Assembly (NCBI GenBank): GCA_033065855.1 | Contig: JAVXUO010002548.1 | Coordinates: 62,001-126,000, forward strand | Direction of reading: 5' to 3' | Length of the DNA: 64,000 bases | Source: Escallonia rubra | Taxonomy: Eukaryota > Streptophyta > Magnoliopsida > Escalloniales > Escalloniaceae | Shown here: positions 32,201 through 42,458 of the stretch, piece by piece | Numbering within the stretch: the first letter of the stretch is position 1 | Layout of the letters: each line of letters begins with the position of its first letter | Translations under genes and position numbers: made by a program | The notes under the pieces: model-generated | Databases searched by the model: none | What the model was told of the DNA's origin: nothing | Seen by the model: only the letters and a program-made list of their open reading frames with translations

Positions 32201-35200
32201 GTCTGCAAAAATGTAAGTAAATCAGTTCTTCAATGTTGAGAATTTCAAAAACTGGAAAGCAGATATCATAAGTGAGAAATAAGCAACACCCCACTGAACC
32301 CCTCCCAACTCCGTCTCCAAACACACGTACAAAAACACCAAAATGAGAGATAACTAAACAAATAAATGAAAGCAGTGACCGGAGAAAGACAAATGAAAAA
32401 CCCAACTGAAAGTTTGAATTCAAGGATGAAATTAGACACTTTACCTCAAGTCTAGCCAACCGTGCAAGGGCTTCCATTCTAGTATTACTATGCTTCTGCT
32501 TCTCTAAATCAGCGGCTTCCAAAGTTTCCATCATTGTCGTCTGCAATTCTGAAGCCTGGAACCAGAATATAAGTGAACAAAATATTGTAGACAAAATTGA
32601 CCTTAAACTTGAAATAAGATAAAAAAAACTTAGTAGTACATTACAAACCATGGAGTAAGTTGTAACTTGGTTAAATAAAAAATCAGCAATGCCAAATGCC
32701 ACTGAAAAATAATACTCTCTCCGTTGTAAATAAGTGAGATTCTTACCATTTGCGAACTACAAAATTAAGTGCTTGCTTTCGCTATTTAGAAATAATAAAA
32801 TGTCCTAACTTTCAATAAGAGCCAAGGGAATTTAATGAGATGTCATGTTGAAGACAACCTTTCTGGTTGGGATCGTAACTTGCCTATGGTGGAGTTTGCT
32901 TAGAACAGCTCTGTCAACCATTCTACCAAAACGAGCCCATTTCAGATTTATACAGGGTATCAGCCTCGGATCCAATTGATTCGATTCAACTTCCCATTCC
33001 ATCTAGGATTAGCACGTCGCATCCATGATATACATGCTGAGATATGTACGAAATCAGTTTGAGCAATGAAAATTACAAGTCTGCTGCAGATGTTCATTGC
33101 AGGTACCAAGAATTTCCTAAAATGGCCAGGTAATCATTTGCCACGGTTGAGCGGTTTCCTCCGGGAACTTGGATAAATTTATATGCTCCATGGATGGGCC
33201 CGTATCGTGTTCGACGGAAGGTTAATACTGATGCACCTTCCCAGCTCTCAAATATCCATTAACTTTTCAAATGATAGGGAGTATAACTTATTTTATAATG
33301 ACGTCTTAATTAATCAACAAGAAACCCTGATCTGCTAAAATACCAAAAAAACCCAAGGACTTAAAACTTAAATAACATAAATCCCAATTTTGATGTAACA
33401 AAAATGAAATCCCAAATTAACCCTCATGAAAGCAAACATATCTCATGAATTCGCAACTAAAATTCCAATCCCCTTAGTTATGTTCATATGCTCCTCATCA
33501 CGTAGGTTCGCCCCTTCTCGTGGTTTTGTAAATAATACTTATCTATAAGGAAACCATTGCATACAAACCTAATACACAAAAGAAAGCGAGAGCCAACACT
33601 AAGAAAAATCTGTGAGCATTAAGCCAACATCCCTGTGTTGTGGAAGGTTTAGTATTCGAAGTACACCCTTAGGGAATTTAAAAAACCAGATGTGCCAAAA
33701 GTGTCAAGATCAAAACCATGTAGAAATGTTAATGAAAGACTCTCATTGTTTTACATGATTATCTACCTCAAGATGAGGATTAAACATTCTATATCTGGAG
33801 AAAAAGTTTTTTCTTTCTCTTTTCCTTTTGTCCTCTTCACAGGAAGTAAAACATACATGGATGGGAAAAATACCCTTTCTTAAGCTCATGGGGATTGATG
33901 TTTCAATTTATTACTTTTAAGCTCTTCAAGAACTGGCCATAAATCTTGTCTGTAGAGGGCTATATATTGGCCTATTTGGAACTATAAGTACTTAGCTAGC
34001 TTAAGTGGGAATTCACCAAATAGGGAGAATATCTTGACAGTTCACCATATATATTGGACTATTGAGGTCTGCATTTATCCAAACCCAAGATCTGGAAGTA
34101 TGGTTCTAGCATAAGAAGTAGCTATCTTATTTTGATTAAGAAATTTGGTGTAGGGTGCATTGATTCATGTTCTTTTCATTTTGACTATTTTCTGACAAAA
34201 ACAATTAAATAAATAAATAAAATATAGGAGATGCTCTTCATTCTTAATTTTCTTAGTTTTAGCTTTGATTTATTTAGTACCAAACAAATTGTTGCCACAC
34301 TATTAAAGAAGGAAAGAATTGCATCAGAACTACACAAATAAGCTCAAGACAACACGATATATAAAGACATGTATAACCTCTTGTGCTTGTTGTTTGGCCC
34401 GTTCTTCAAGTATTTTCTCTAGGCTCTCTTTCTCCCCTTCCAATCTGGCAACCATATTCTCCCTCTCTTTAATGGCCTCAACGGCTTTAGCAGCAGCCCT
34501 CTCAGCCAAAATCTGCTCCCTCCTCCTCCTCCTCCTTTCCTCCCTCTCGCGTTCACCCTCTGAATCTGATGTTGAACCTGAATCCGAATCGGAATCAGTA
34601 TCCAAATCTGACCCACCATGACTTCCCGATAAAGAGCCCCTCTTCTTAGCTAGGGAACTCCTCAGATATTCAGTGCCAGCACCTGCCACCTTTGCCGAAG
34701 GATGGCTCTCTTCTCCCAATCGTATAACTCCATGAGTCACAGGACTACCCACCTGACCATTTCTATCTTCAACTCTGCCACTCCTATGCTCCACCACTCC
34801 ACGAGTCACAAGACTACCCACCTGACCATTTCTATCTTCAACTGTGCCACTCCTATGCTCCACCACATTGACCTCACTACCATCCTTCCCATCCAAATCT
34901 CCACTACTCTTCAAATGTTCACCATTCCTTTGCAACTCAATGCTCGAAGACAATCGCACTGAACATTCACTATCACTCGGTCTTCCCTCTAATCTGCCAC
35001 CATTCACTTTGCTTTCAGACACAATGCCGGATGTACTTGAACTCTTAAAACCACTGTTGTGAGCTTTCTGGCTCCTTTTCCCCTCCAATGCCGACACATA
35101 AGAACCGGAACTCCCCTGCCTCCTACTCCCATTTCGTGAACCGCGTACTACAGACACGCCATTACTCCGACTTGTGCCAGCTAGCGTGGGCTTATCCGTC

Positions 35201-35667
35201 GCGCTGAGCAGTTGGGTCCAATCACTATCAGTTAGACTAGACGAGCTAGGGTTCAAATTCACCACAACCTCCTTATCCCGATCAGGACTTAAAGTCGGAT
35301 TATGATGGCCGCTGCGTGATTTAACGACTGAATCAGTTATACTTTCGGGTGTTTTCTTCTTGAGCTGGTCCTTTAAAGGCAGAAGAATCTCGGCAGATTT
35401 CTTTGGGGTTTCGAGATTTGATTCATCAGATCGCGGCTTCTCGTTGTTACCGAGTGATTCCGCCGCTTGCTGATCAATCTGGATTGTCCATCACAAAATC
35501 AAATCCATCAATACTATACTATTGTAAAAAGTTACAAGTTTTACTGTTGTCTCTAGGAAAACGGAGAATTGAAAAGGGGATCATAGGGCAGAGAGAGAGA
35601 GAGAAAGAGATGCCTGTTGAAGTAAGGTTTCCGCGACTTTGAGCTTGGAGGAGATCCAACCCGACAT
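17860..35667 (-). CDS. GC2: Golgin candidate 2, Golgi coiled-coil membrane protein (10 exons)
   Basis: Golgins of the GC1/GC2 (golgin-84-like) group are tail-anchored Golgi tethers that help organise Golgi membranes. Coding exons: 35,614-35,667; 34,378-35,478; 32,445-32,555; 32,143-32,202; 31,485-31,542; 22,378-22,421; 21,857-21,949; 19,349-19,474; 18,326-18,373; 17,860-18,228. They join in frame into 687 residues, close to my recollection of about 668 for Arabidopsis GC2. Visible parts: N-terminal [18 protein letters not shown]; a Ser-rich acidic region (about 90-325); a coiled coil (about 327-575, with [14 protein letters not shown] and [19 protein letters not shown]); [16 protein letters not shown]; and a membrane segment at about 644-662 ([19 protein letters not shown]). 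All introns are GT-AG except intron 1, which starts GC. No frame disruption is seen, so the gene should be functional despite its transposon-filled 9-kb intron. Confidence 0.92.
18326..18373 (-). CDS. GC2: GC2 coding exon 9
   Basis: 48 nt encoding [16 protein letters not shown] between canonical splice sites. Confidence 0.88.
19158..19180. repeat. Poly(C) tract in GC2 intron 8
   Basis: A run of about 18-20 C residues followed by TGGCG. Confidence 0.8.
19349..19474 (-). CDS. GC2: GC2 coding exon 8
   Basis: 126 nt encoding [20 protein letters not shown] and the most conserved coiled-coil block, [19 protein letters not shown]. Confidence 0.92.
19475..21856 (-). other. GC2 intron 7
   Basis: 2.4-kb intron. 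I see no gene or clear element in it, only AT-rich sequence and short unconserved frames. Confidence 0.6.
21857..21949 (-). CDS. GC2: GC2 coding exon 7
   Basis: 93 nt encoding [18 protein letters not shown] and [13 protein letters not shown], part of the coiled coil. Confidence 0.9.
22378..22421 (-). CDS. GC2: GC2 coding exon 6
   Basis: 44 nt completing a Glu codon and encoding [14 protein letters not shown]. The 58+44 nt phase sum restores the frame, which supports the pairing across the 9-kb intron. Confidence 0.88.
23085..23469. repeat. Direct tandem duplication, copy 1
   Basis: Starts GAGCACTCATGTTTCTCATG and ends GATGCCATTTTT. It contains a 152-bp MITE and the start of a TA-flanked element. 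Copy 2 follows directly. Confidence 0.85.
23177..23328. mobile_element. 152-bp MITE with GGCAGCC ends (copy 1)
   Basis: Begins GGCAGCCCCTTATTTCCAAA and ends with the inverse, CCTATGGCTGCC. Terminal repeats share AAAGCAATAGAGGCTTTT. Flanked by TA-rich sequence. Confidence 0.7.
23566..23698. mobile_element. 133-bp MITE with GGCAGCC ends (copy 2)
   Basis: The duplicate of the 152-bp MITE, shortened by 22 bp near its right end. Confidence 0.7.
23709..23737. repeat. (TA)n microsatellite
   Basis: TA dinucleotide run following a short GT run, at the left edge of the 222-bp MITE. Confidence 0.9.
23738..23959. mobile_element. 222-bp double-hairpin MITE with two palindromes
   Basis: Starts GGGAGATGAT and ends ATCAAGACCC, flanked by TA tracts. 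The left end has two hairpins: GCGTTAGCAACTT / AAGTTGCTAGCGC, then TCTGGCCGTCCA / TGGACGGCCAGA. Two copies of the 19-bp palindrome lie in the middle (856-874 and 890-908 of the 23-kb block), with opposite centre bases. The right end repeats the first hairpin. Confidence 0.75.
23978..24695. mobile_element. TA-flanked element, ~718 bp
   Basis: Starts GGGGGCCGATCCACGGCC in a TA tract and ends GTGGATCAGACCCC before another TA tract. A CAGCCGTCCACGTACACAAC foldback lies near the left end. No coding region recognised. Confidence 0.5.
25100..25345 (+). pseudogene. Captured non-specific phospholipase C exon fragment
   Basis: NPC enzymes hydrolyse membrane phospholipids to diacylglycerol. The fragment reads [14 protein letters not shown], then [15 protein letters not shown] and PMNGFAQ, all strongly typical of the first part of plant NPC proteins. 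It starts inside the protein, so the N-terminal ENRSFDH-type motif is missing. An open frame continues to 25,472, but after about 25,345 it no longer resembles NPC and probably enters an intron. It sits inside the TA-flanked element, so it is a transduplicated piece and not a working gene. Confidence 0.8.
25827..25940 (+). pseudogene. Captured NPC second-exon fragment
   Basis: Encodes [17 protein letters not shown] and [19 protein letters not shown], including the conserved TQPNR motif of NPC enzymes. In NPC proteins this follows the previous fragment after a short stretch, so exon, intron and exon were captured together. After ATSN the sequence changes to something unrelated, marking a capture junction near 25,940. 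Confidence 0.8.
25941..26200. other. GC-rich captured segment of unknown origin
   Basis: Follows the NPC fragment within the same element. The plus frame reads [17 protein letters not shown] and onward, with an Arg-rich end; the minus strand is also open. I do not recognise a family. It may be a second captured piece, which would make the element chimeric. Confidence 0.35.
26623..26673. repeat. Long (TA)n microsatellite
   Basis: About 25 TA units joining the right end of the gene-capturing element to the next repeat. Confidence 0.95.
26674..27955. mobile_element. AT-rich repeat element, ends uncertain
   Basis: Starts ACTAGTATAAAGCACGTGCA after the TA tract, then about 1.3 kb of very AT-rich sequence with internal short repeats (GTAGTATTTATGAAAG-like at 27,785-27,870), and ends near CATACTTTTATAGGTAGTAT before another TA tract. 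No coding region recognised. Called as an element mainly from its composition and TA-bounded edges. Confidence 0.35.
28041..28057. promoter_or_regulatory. AAAACGACGTCGTTTT palindromic promoter-type motif
   Basis: A perfect 16-bp palindrome of the kind found in many plant promoters. It is followed within about 80 bp by a T/C-rich leader and an ATG (28,132), suggesting that a host promoter was carried into the element. Confidence 0.4.
28179..28506. mobile_element. 328-bp MITE with CTATGTTACATGGACTC ends
   Basis: Inverted terminal repeats of about 17 bp (CTATGTTACATGGACTC and inverse), internal inverted phrases such as GTGTCGGACACG, and no coding region. TCTCGCT occurs at both flanks, suggesting a 7-8-bp target duplication as in hAT-type MITEs, though the exact alignment is imperfect. 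Confidence 0.6.
29229..29266. repeat. (TA)n microsatellite
   Basis: About 19 TA units at the left edge of the next element. Confidence 0.9.
29379..30937. mobile_element. Non-autonomous MULE (Pack-MULE type), 1,559 bp
   Basis: Inverted terminal repeats of about 115 bp start GGGAAAAGTAGGGAATGACC on the left and GGGGAAAGTAGAGAATGACC on the reversed right end. A perfect 9-bp duplication TTTTTTAAA lies at 29,370-29,378 and 30,938-30,946, the hallmark of MULE insertion. The interior (29,540-30,700) is GC-rich and coding-like, unlike the repeats around it. Confidence 0.85.
29848..30078 (+). pseudogene. Coding-like insert of the Pack-MULE, family unknown
   Basis: A frame starting [20 protein letters not shown] includes Ser-rich [19 protein letters not shown] and [17 protein letters not shown]. 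The pyrimidine-rich sequence just before it (29,630-29,790) looks like a 5' leader. I do not recognise the protein. It is probably the first exon of a host gene captured by the MULE. Confidence 0.4.
31485..31542 (-). CDS. GC2: GC2 coding exon 5
   Basis: 58 nt encoding [19 protein letters not shown] plus the first base of the next codon. It is followed by the 9.06-kb transposon-filled intron 5. Confidence 0.9.
32143..32202 (-). CDS. GC2: GC2 coding exon 4
   Basis: 60 nt, residues 423-442, [20 protein letters not shown], with canonical splice sites. Confidence 0.9.
32445..32555 (-). CDS. GC2: GC2 coding exon 3
   Basis: 111 nt, residues 386-422 ([20 protein letters not shown] onward, ending RLARLE). 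Flanked by AG acceptor and GT donor; phase 0 at both ends. Confidence 0.9.
32850..33260 (+). mobile_element. Ty3/gypsy integrase fossil in GC2 intron 2
   Basis: Plus-strand sequence resembles the end of a gypsy integrase: a [11 protein letters not shown] segment, then [17 protein letters not shown] and a following chromodomain-proximal stretch. Only about 0.4 kb remains, without terminal repeats. It is old and broken. Confidence 0.65.
34378..35478 (-). CDS. GC2: GC2 coding exon 2
   Basis: 1,101 nt, residues 19-385. It encodes IDQQAAESL, the low-complexity Ser/Gly/Asp region, an acidic [14 protein letters not shown] stretch and the start of the coiled coil, ending KQQAQE. It contains a 69-bp tandem duplication (23 residues). 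Confidence 0.9.
34742..34879 (-). repeat. 69-bp in-frame tandem duplication in GC2 exon 2
   Basis: Two copies with a period of 69 bp encode VVEHRSG(T/R)VEDRNGQVG and S(L/P)VT. The copies differ at a few positions, and the frame is kept because 69 is a multiple of three. Confidence 0.85.
35614..35667 (-). CDS. GC2: GC2 coding exon 1 (start codon)
   Basis: 54 nt, residues 1-18, starting at the ATG at 35,667 and ending CAACAG before a GC donor (gcatct). The start was chosen because [10 protein letters not shown] is the family's N-terminus and the next exon continues with IDQQAAESL, as in GC2 proteins. Reading on past the GC site would give an unrelated Ser/Leu-rich peptide. Confidence 0.85.
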
Positions 35668-35877
35668 GGCCCCCTCTAAATTGCCGCTGCTTCAAGATCA
35701 GGGACGGAGTTGCATTTACGCGATTGGAAGAATGGAAAGAGGTTGCTCAATGCAGGTGACCGTTGGTCTTTCCCACTCACATCCACAACTTGGGTCACAA
35801 ATTTGGCTTTCCACTGCCCGATGTTGGTAGACTAACGCCCGCAATTTTCCGTTTTCTGATTCTTTATTTTTGGAATA
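35668..35877 (-). promoter_or_regulatory. GC2 upstream region
   Basis: About 210 bp between the GC2 start codon and the next element. It must hold the 5' UTR and core promoter unless these lie within the element. No clear TATA box seen. Confidence 0.35.
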
Positions 35878-36965
35878 ATGTCATTTTCAGCCCCTCTTAC
35901 TTCACCTTTTTTTAATTTGGTCCCTGTAGCTCCAAATCCGTGAAACTGATTCATGTACTATTCTCCGTCATCACTTAAGCCCCTCTTTTAGTTTTTTCAG
36001 TCCAAAATGACCACATGACAGGCACCTGGTCACTCTTTTGAGGTATTTCTTTCAAGCCATGCCAATAGATGGAAAAATTGTTCAGTAGGAAAGAATACCA
36101 TCGTGATAAATCACTACCATCCAAACTGAAACAACCGTCAAACATCATGATCCAAACCCCCGCCACCATAGCTACCACCACCAAAACCACGGTGCTGCCA
36201 TCCCATCCATTCAGTGAAACTGATTTTGTGTCCAAACTCAAACCCAACAACACTGTTGCTGCCATTACCACTGGTGCGGCCAACCACCACTATCAAAACC
36301 CTAAAATCTCGTTTAATCCAAACACCGATTTCCACCAAAAGGCAACAATCATTTAAATCTCAATATAGACATGCACACAACCATCTAAATCTTAATATAT
36401 ACGCGCACATAACCATCCAAATCTCAATATATACACAAACTGCAATCAATCGTCCGGCCTACCACCATCATTAACCTACCTCAGCCTACAGAGATCACCA
36501 AAACCCTAACACCACCATGAATTATACATGTGGCTAGCACAAATGGGTCGTCGGGAGTCGCGTCTGTCGGTCACAACATTGGTTCGCAGTAGCGACAAGT
36601 TCAGCTTTGGCTCGAGGCGACGAATCTGTGGACCATGAAAATGGACTGCGGAAGGTCGCACCATTGGTTCTCGGCAGCAGACTCAAGGGGGTGGATCTGT
36701 GGACCGCATGGGTGGAGAGGACAGAAATACGGCTGTGGACTTGGGTTGGGAAAATTGTTTAGGGAATTTCTTCAAAACTTGTTGGAAACGAGTTGGACAA
36801 AAATACCACCAAAAAAGTGACCATGTGCCTATCATGTAGACATTTCGAAAAAAGCTAACAAAGGAGCTTAATTAATGATTTAGCATAGTATATGGACCAG
36901 TTTCAAGGATTTTGAACTACAAGGACCAAATTAAAAAAAAGATTAAAGTACGAAGTCAATTTTAT
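35878..36965. mobile_element. TIR element just upstream of GC2
   Basis: Left AATGTCATTTTCAGCCCC and reversed right AAAATTGACTTCGTACTTTA belong to inverted repeats of about 100 bp sharing TTTTTTTAATTTGGTCC and TAATTAAGC-like blocks. The length of the repeats suggests a non-autonomous MULE, but I could not define a clean 9-bp duplication. The interior is coding-like in composition with no recognised protein. Confidence 0.55.
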
Positions 36966-38500
36966 TTCGTTTAATGACTAATATTCCTAAACTCTTTGAG
37001 GTTATGGAATAATTTCAGGTGTACCAACTGATCATTAAAAATATCAAATAAGCCCTTTGACTGGACGGTATACAAAGGAAGGTAACATTTTTTTATAAAA
37101 TGATGACTTGTATAATTGATTTTTTGTCTTAAGTTTTCTTTCAAATGCCACCCCTACATCTTCCTTTTCTTTCTTTCTTTCATTTTAACGAAACACCCCC
37201 TACTCTGAACCCCACCCCCTTCTCTTATGTTGGTCTTTCCCCTTCAAGTCAATACCATTGCCAGATCCTCCACCACTAGCAACGACCACATGCCCCTATC
37301 TTTCTCCAGATCTACCCCTTCAACTTCAACACCACCACAGCATCACCCCAACACCACCAACCACCATCACACCACCACAATACACATACGTGCACACACG
37401 CGCATGGACTCGTACACGTTGTGCAGACATACACGCATAATTTTGAGTGTGCGTACACAATACACACACACATACACAAAAATTGATTGAACTTTGTAGA
37501 ATCACAATCACACAGCATGTACGCATGTGCAAACATAAACACGCACAAAAACACACAAACACCCACACATGTGGTGACCAAAAGGGGTGACAAAAATGGA
37601 CAGAGATTCGTTAAGTATCCCAACTGTCAAATTCATATTCTAGCGAAGGTGCACAACTAATTCATTAGCATGCCTAGATTACACTATATCATGTGACTAA
37701 CACAACTTCAAGGCCTCCGTAAAAGCTTGTGTGTAAGTGAATATGATGCTAATGGTGATAATGAAGAAAAGTAAAAAAGAAGAAAAAAGAGATGCAGGAA
37801 ACAAGGGGAAAAATGTGAATGAAAGGATCTCTATTAGCATTTTAAAGATACGGTATGTTAACATAAGCAAAGAACACTTAGATTACGATGTTATAATGGA
37901 CGGGCATATATGTTACAAACTTTTTAGATTATGGAATGACAAGTACAATTTCAAAGTCGATAGAGTTGACTGAGATCACCCTAACCTCAAGGGTTCAAGA
38001 ATAGTATCCCTTCAATAAAATTCCGCAACACCCTTGTCCAATTTGAGTTTAATGAGGTTGATCCATCAAACTCTCTTAGTAGCAAATGTATCTTTTAACA
38101 TAAACAACCAGGATGAAACACCAAATCGTAGTCAACTTAACTGCACCAAATTATGAAACTATTTGTTCTACTCGTTCTCGCTTTCATTTGCATGGTTAAT
38201 TCGTGTTGTAAGTAGAATAAGTATCAGCATGGTGACTGGTGGTGCCTTGGGCACAAAAATTTCTTAGCAGTGGGGATGATGGCCGTTGGCATGGTAGCAT
38301 GTTGGCTTGGGCTGGTGGCTTTTGGCATGGTGGCCGGTGGGGTTGGGTTGGTCATTGTTAGCATGGTGATTAGCTGGGCTTGGTGTTGTGCTTATTGTTC
38401 ATAATTTTGTTATTGGCACTCGTTTTTCGTATTTAATTATACTATATTAAAAAAAAGGAATAACATGCCCAATAAAGTGTTGTCCTTTATATTCTTTTTT
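36966..38500. other. No gene supported
   Basis: Holds an AC/CA-rich low-complexity stretch (about 37,310-37,570) and a GGCATGGTGGC-type degenerate repeat (38,225-38,390). A 78-codon frame at 37,737-37,973 has no recognised domain. Confidence 0.5.
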
Positions 38501-41500
38501 TGTTATTGCAAGATGAATTTGTCAATCCAAAGGCATTTTGTTCTTCTTTTAACCTTTAGATTTCCGGTGTTCCTGTTCCAGTCTTTATTAAAAAAAGAAG
38601 AGAACAAAAAGCCTTTCCAAATGAGGCCTTAAAAGTTGTAATTTACTTTCTTTATCCTTTTTAAGCCTTACCATGTATGATCATATGTTCATAAAATGGA
38701 AGTGAAAACAACAACTTTAAATGGTGACCTTATGAAGAATAATGTATTGTACAACCTGAAGGTTTTGTGCTTTCTGAAATTGAAAAGAAAGTATGCAAGT
38801 TGGTAAATCTCTTAACAATTTAAACAGGCTCCGAAAAAATGGCATGAAGAATTTGATTAAGCTATCTTGCACATGGCTCTAGTCATAATAGTGTCGATAA
38901 ATGCATTCTAAATTTCATAAAGACACTATTGCGAGTGTATGCTTGTAAATGGATGATATGTTAATCATGAGTAATAATGTGAAAGGTGTGATTGAAACAA
39001 AGAAACCAATCATATATGCTCAAAATGAAAGACCTAGGGGAAGTACACTATTTTAGGCATGAAGGTAAGGCAGCATAGTGCGGGTTATGCTTTGTGTCAG
39101 TCGCCTTAAAAAATAGTACCAAAGTACAAAAGTTTGAAAGTTAATGAGTTTAACACTCCTTTTGATACTAGTACTCATTTTATAAAAAGTGAGGATACAA
39201 CAGTTGCTTAACTTGAATATATAGCATTATTGATACTCAAATCTATTTCGATGCATTGCACCAAACCAGATGTAGCATTTTTAGTAGGAATTGAGCAGAT
39301 ACACGAGTAATCCAAGGGTAGAGCATTAGAAAGCAATCAGAAGGATCTTAGGCTATCTAAAACATATCTATGATCAATGATTTTACAACATGTATCCATC
39401 AGTTCTTGAAGGGTACTCAAATGCTAGTTAGATTATTAGCGTGCGTGATAATGCATCCACTACCGGATGGGCTTTTACTCTTGGTGAGAGTGCCATTTCT
39501 TGGGCATCTAAGAAGCAAACATGCATTTCACATTCACAATAAGTCAGAAGTCATTGCACTATCTGTAGCAGGGAATGGATAATGAAGCTTTTACTAGGTA
39601 TTAGGCTATGGCCCAATTTTATGCCACCAATTTCCATTAATTGTGATAGTGAATAGACGTTATGAAGAGCATACATTTTTACCTACAAAGGTAGCTTGAG
39701 ACATTGGTATGTGAGACAATTGATACAAGACGGTATCATTATTACAATTTAGGGCTAATTACACTTATGTCCCTGAGGTTATGGTATAGTTACAGTCAAG
39801 GACACTAAGTTTCAAAATGTAATATACCGTGACCAAAAACGTTAAAAAAGTAACACTTGTATCCATCTGTCAGGGTTCCGTCCAAAAAGTGTAATTTTCA
39901 TCATTACGTATTTTAAAAATGGCAATAATGCCCTTGTACAGTATATCCTGAATGATTTTTATAATTTTCAAATTAGGATATTGTAACGCCCTCAGAAATT
40001 CGGAGCTCCGCCGCCCGAACTCTCGGGTCGTTAACCTACCGGATCACATCAAACCTGTCAAATCTGATCACTCACACATACTTCAAAACATCTAATCTGA
40101 TACTATTAAAACCTAGGTTATTTACAATCTTACAAAACTGCTTAAACTTAAACTATTAAAACCTAGGTTATTTACAAACTCGAGTCCTTAGAAAACAAGC
40201 TGACAGTACCGACCCACGCAAGGGTCTCACATCACTATAGTGGCGGGCTTACCGGAACCTCCCACAGACTCTAACCCGTTCCCGAACTTGCTACAGCTTA
40301 TCATCACCTGCAGAGGGGAATCAAACGAAGGGTGAGCTTTTGAGAGCTCAGCAAAGTCGTACAAGGACTAACAAGGAATTACAAAACGATTCCAAGAATT
40401 CAACCCCGAAGGTTTTCAGAATACTTCAAACGGTCGAAAATTCAATGATTTCTCAAAAGGATCAAAATTCATCATAAATAAATACCAAAATAGACAAATA
40501 CCATCACGATGGGTTCCAAAACGTTCAATAAAGGATTATTTCCAAAGTCATGATTTCCAAAATACAACAAAGCTTTCTCGAGGTATTTCAAACCAAGTGA
40601 GATAATCCTTTCTTAATCATTTCCGTAACAATCATGGTACATATGGTGCGAATAAAATAAAAAATCAACGTTGATCCTGGGCGATTACAATGCCACACAT
40701 GCAAAGTTAACAGTGTACACATGCATGATGTACCATAATAAATATTAGTCCTCTTGGATACTAGCCTGTTTTTTCATGCAAGATTCAACCCAGTCTTATT
40801 ACACCCACCTACAAAACGGAAACCCAGGTCAACACAGAAAAATTAACAATATCAATGAGCGTTAACATAAGCTCAAATCACCGAAATCAATTCGGATTCC
40901 AATAACAATAATCATACTGACATAAGTCATCATTCGGAATTCCAGAAGAAAAATCACAAATATACAGTAAATACGATTGCGAATAGTTATCGAATTTAGG
41001 CACAACAATTCGGAAGAACGAATATAAACAAGTATCAAATCTGCTCAGCATGCAATACAGGTGAGCATCACAAGATTTCCAAATAATCGATCCATGTTCA
41101 ACATTAGGGTTTTCTGGGCAGGAACATGTTGATATCAATACGTAATTCAGAGTTCAGCATTAACCGTAAGTATATCAAAGGATTACTTATGAGTATGAGT
41201 TATCAAAATAAGAATTCGGACGAAAGTCTTTACCCAGGGTTCAGATAGAATCTCTTACCTGGATCCGCAGCTAATTAACCTAACCGGAAGTCTTTAGCTT
41301 TAACCTAAATGAGATGATCAAATCATCAGAACATAGTCTACAGCACAATATTATAACTTAATACGGATTCACAAATGCTCCTAAAATGAACCTCCTTCGC
41401 CGCGTATGTAAAATTACAAAAATGCCCCTCTCGGACTTAAATCACCCAAATAGCCTTCCCGTAAGTAGAATCACCCAAATAACTTTATTGTATGTCAATT

Positions 41501-41637
41501 TATGCAAAAAAATACCTTTCTTAGGTCAAATTACTAAAATACCCCCCGTTACACTTAAAAATCATCAAAATGATCTTTCGGTAAGCCAAATCACTAAAAT
41601 ATCCTTACAGTCTGTAAATTTACTCAAAAATACCATT

Positions 41638-42215
41638 CATGGATAAAATTACCAAAATACCCTCTTACGATGCCCCTGGGGGTTTCTAGCACTGGAAAAT
41701 TTCCAAAAAAAATTTTAAAATGCTATTTTAAGCATCCTGATATTACTTCTGGATTAAAAAGTATTTTAAAAAAATTTCACCCAAAAATCCTGAACCGATG
41801 TCCGGGTCGAGCGCTAACATGCCAGTTTTACGAAAAATACCTGCCAACCTCAGAATGGCACACAATTTTAGAATATGAATCATATCAGTAAAATAGAGTT
41901 TTCATAAAAAATTCAGATTAAATCAAAAATACCCTTCATGGATAAAATTACCAAAATACCCTCTTACGATGCCCCTGGGGGTTTCAAGCACTGGAAAAAT
42001 TCCAAAAAAAAATTTAAAATGCTATTTTAAGTATCCTGATATTATTTCTGGATTAAAAAGTATTTTAAAAAATTTTCACCCAAAAATCCTGAACCGATGT
42101 CCGGGTCGTGCGCTAACATGCCAGTTTTACGAAAAATACCTATCAACCTCAGAATGGCACACAATTTTAGAATATGAATCATATCAGTAAAATAGAGTTT
42201 TCATAAAAAATTTAG
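41638..42215. repeat. 299-bp tandem duplication within the LTR
   Basis: Copies start at 41,638 and 41,937 (CATGGATAAAATTACCAAAA) and are nearly identical. Just before them, 41,400-41,640 has a looser array of roughly 40-bp units containing AAATTACTAAAATACCC. Confidence 0.85.
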
Positions 42216-42458
42216 ATTAAAATAACTTGATTTATTAGGTTAATTAATTTACTAATTTTGTTCAATCGCTACCCTAATTTAACATCCTTCGCGGATACCA
42301 AAAAATCTCGAAGAATTTCAGAGTGTATGTCTCGTAAAAATATTGGGGGTTCCAGTTTTGCACTTTGTCAAATTTTGACCCTAACCATTTATAAAAATTC
42401 GTCGAAACCTACCTAAATTATTTTTCTACTTTTAGCGACATTTTTTGGGGTTTATTTT

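Noticed and set aside
32196-32702. 168-codon frame over GC2 exon 3
   Set aside because: Only 32,445-32,555 is coding; the rest is read-through into introns with hydrophobic nonsense.
37312-37623. Cys/Val-rich minus-strand frames with many VCV repeats
   Set aside because: Translation of an AC-rich low-complexity tract; the same applies to 45,135-45,317 and 29,040-29,330.
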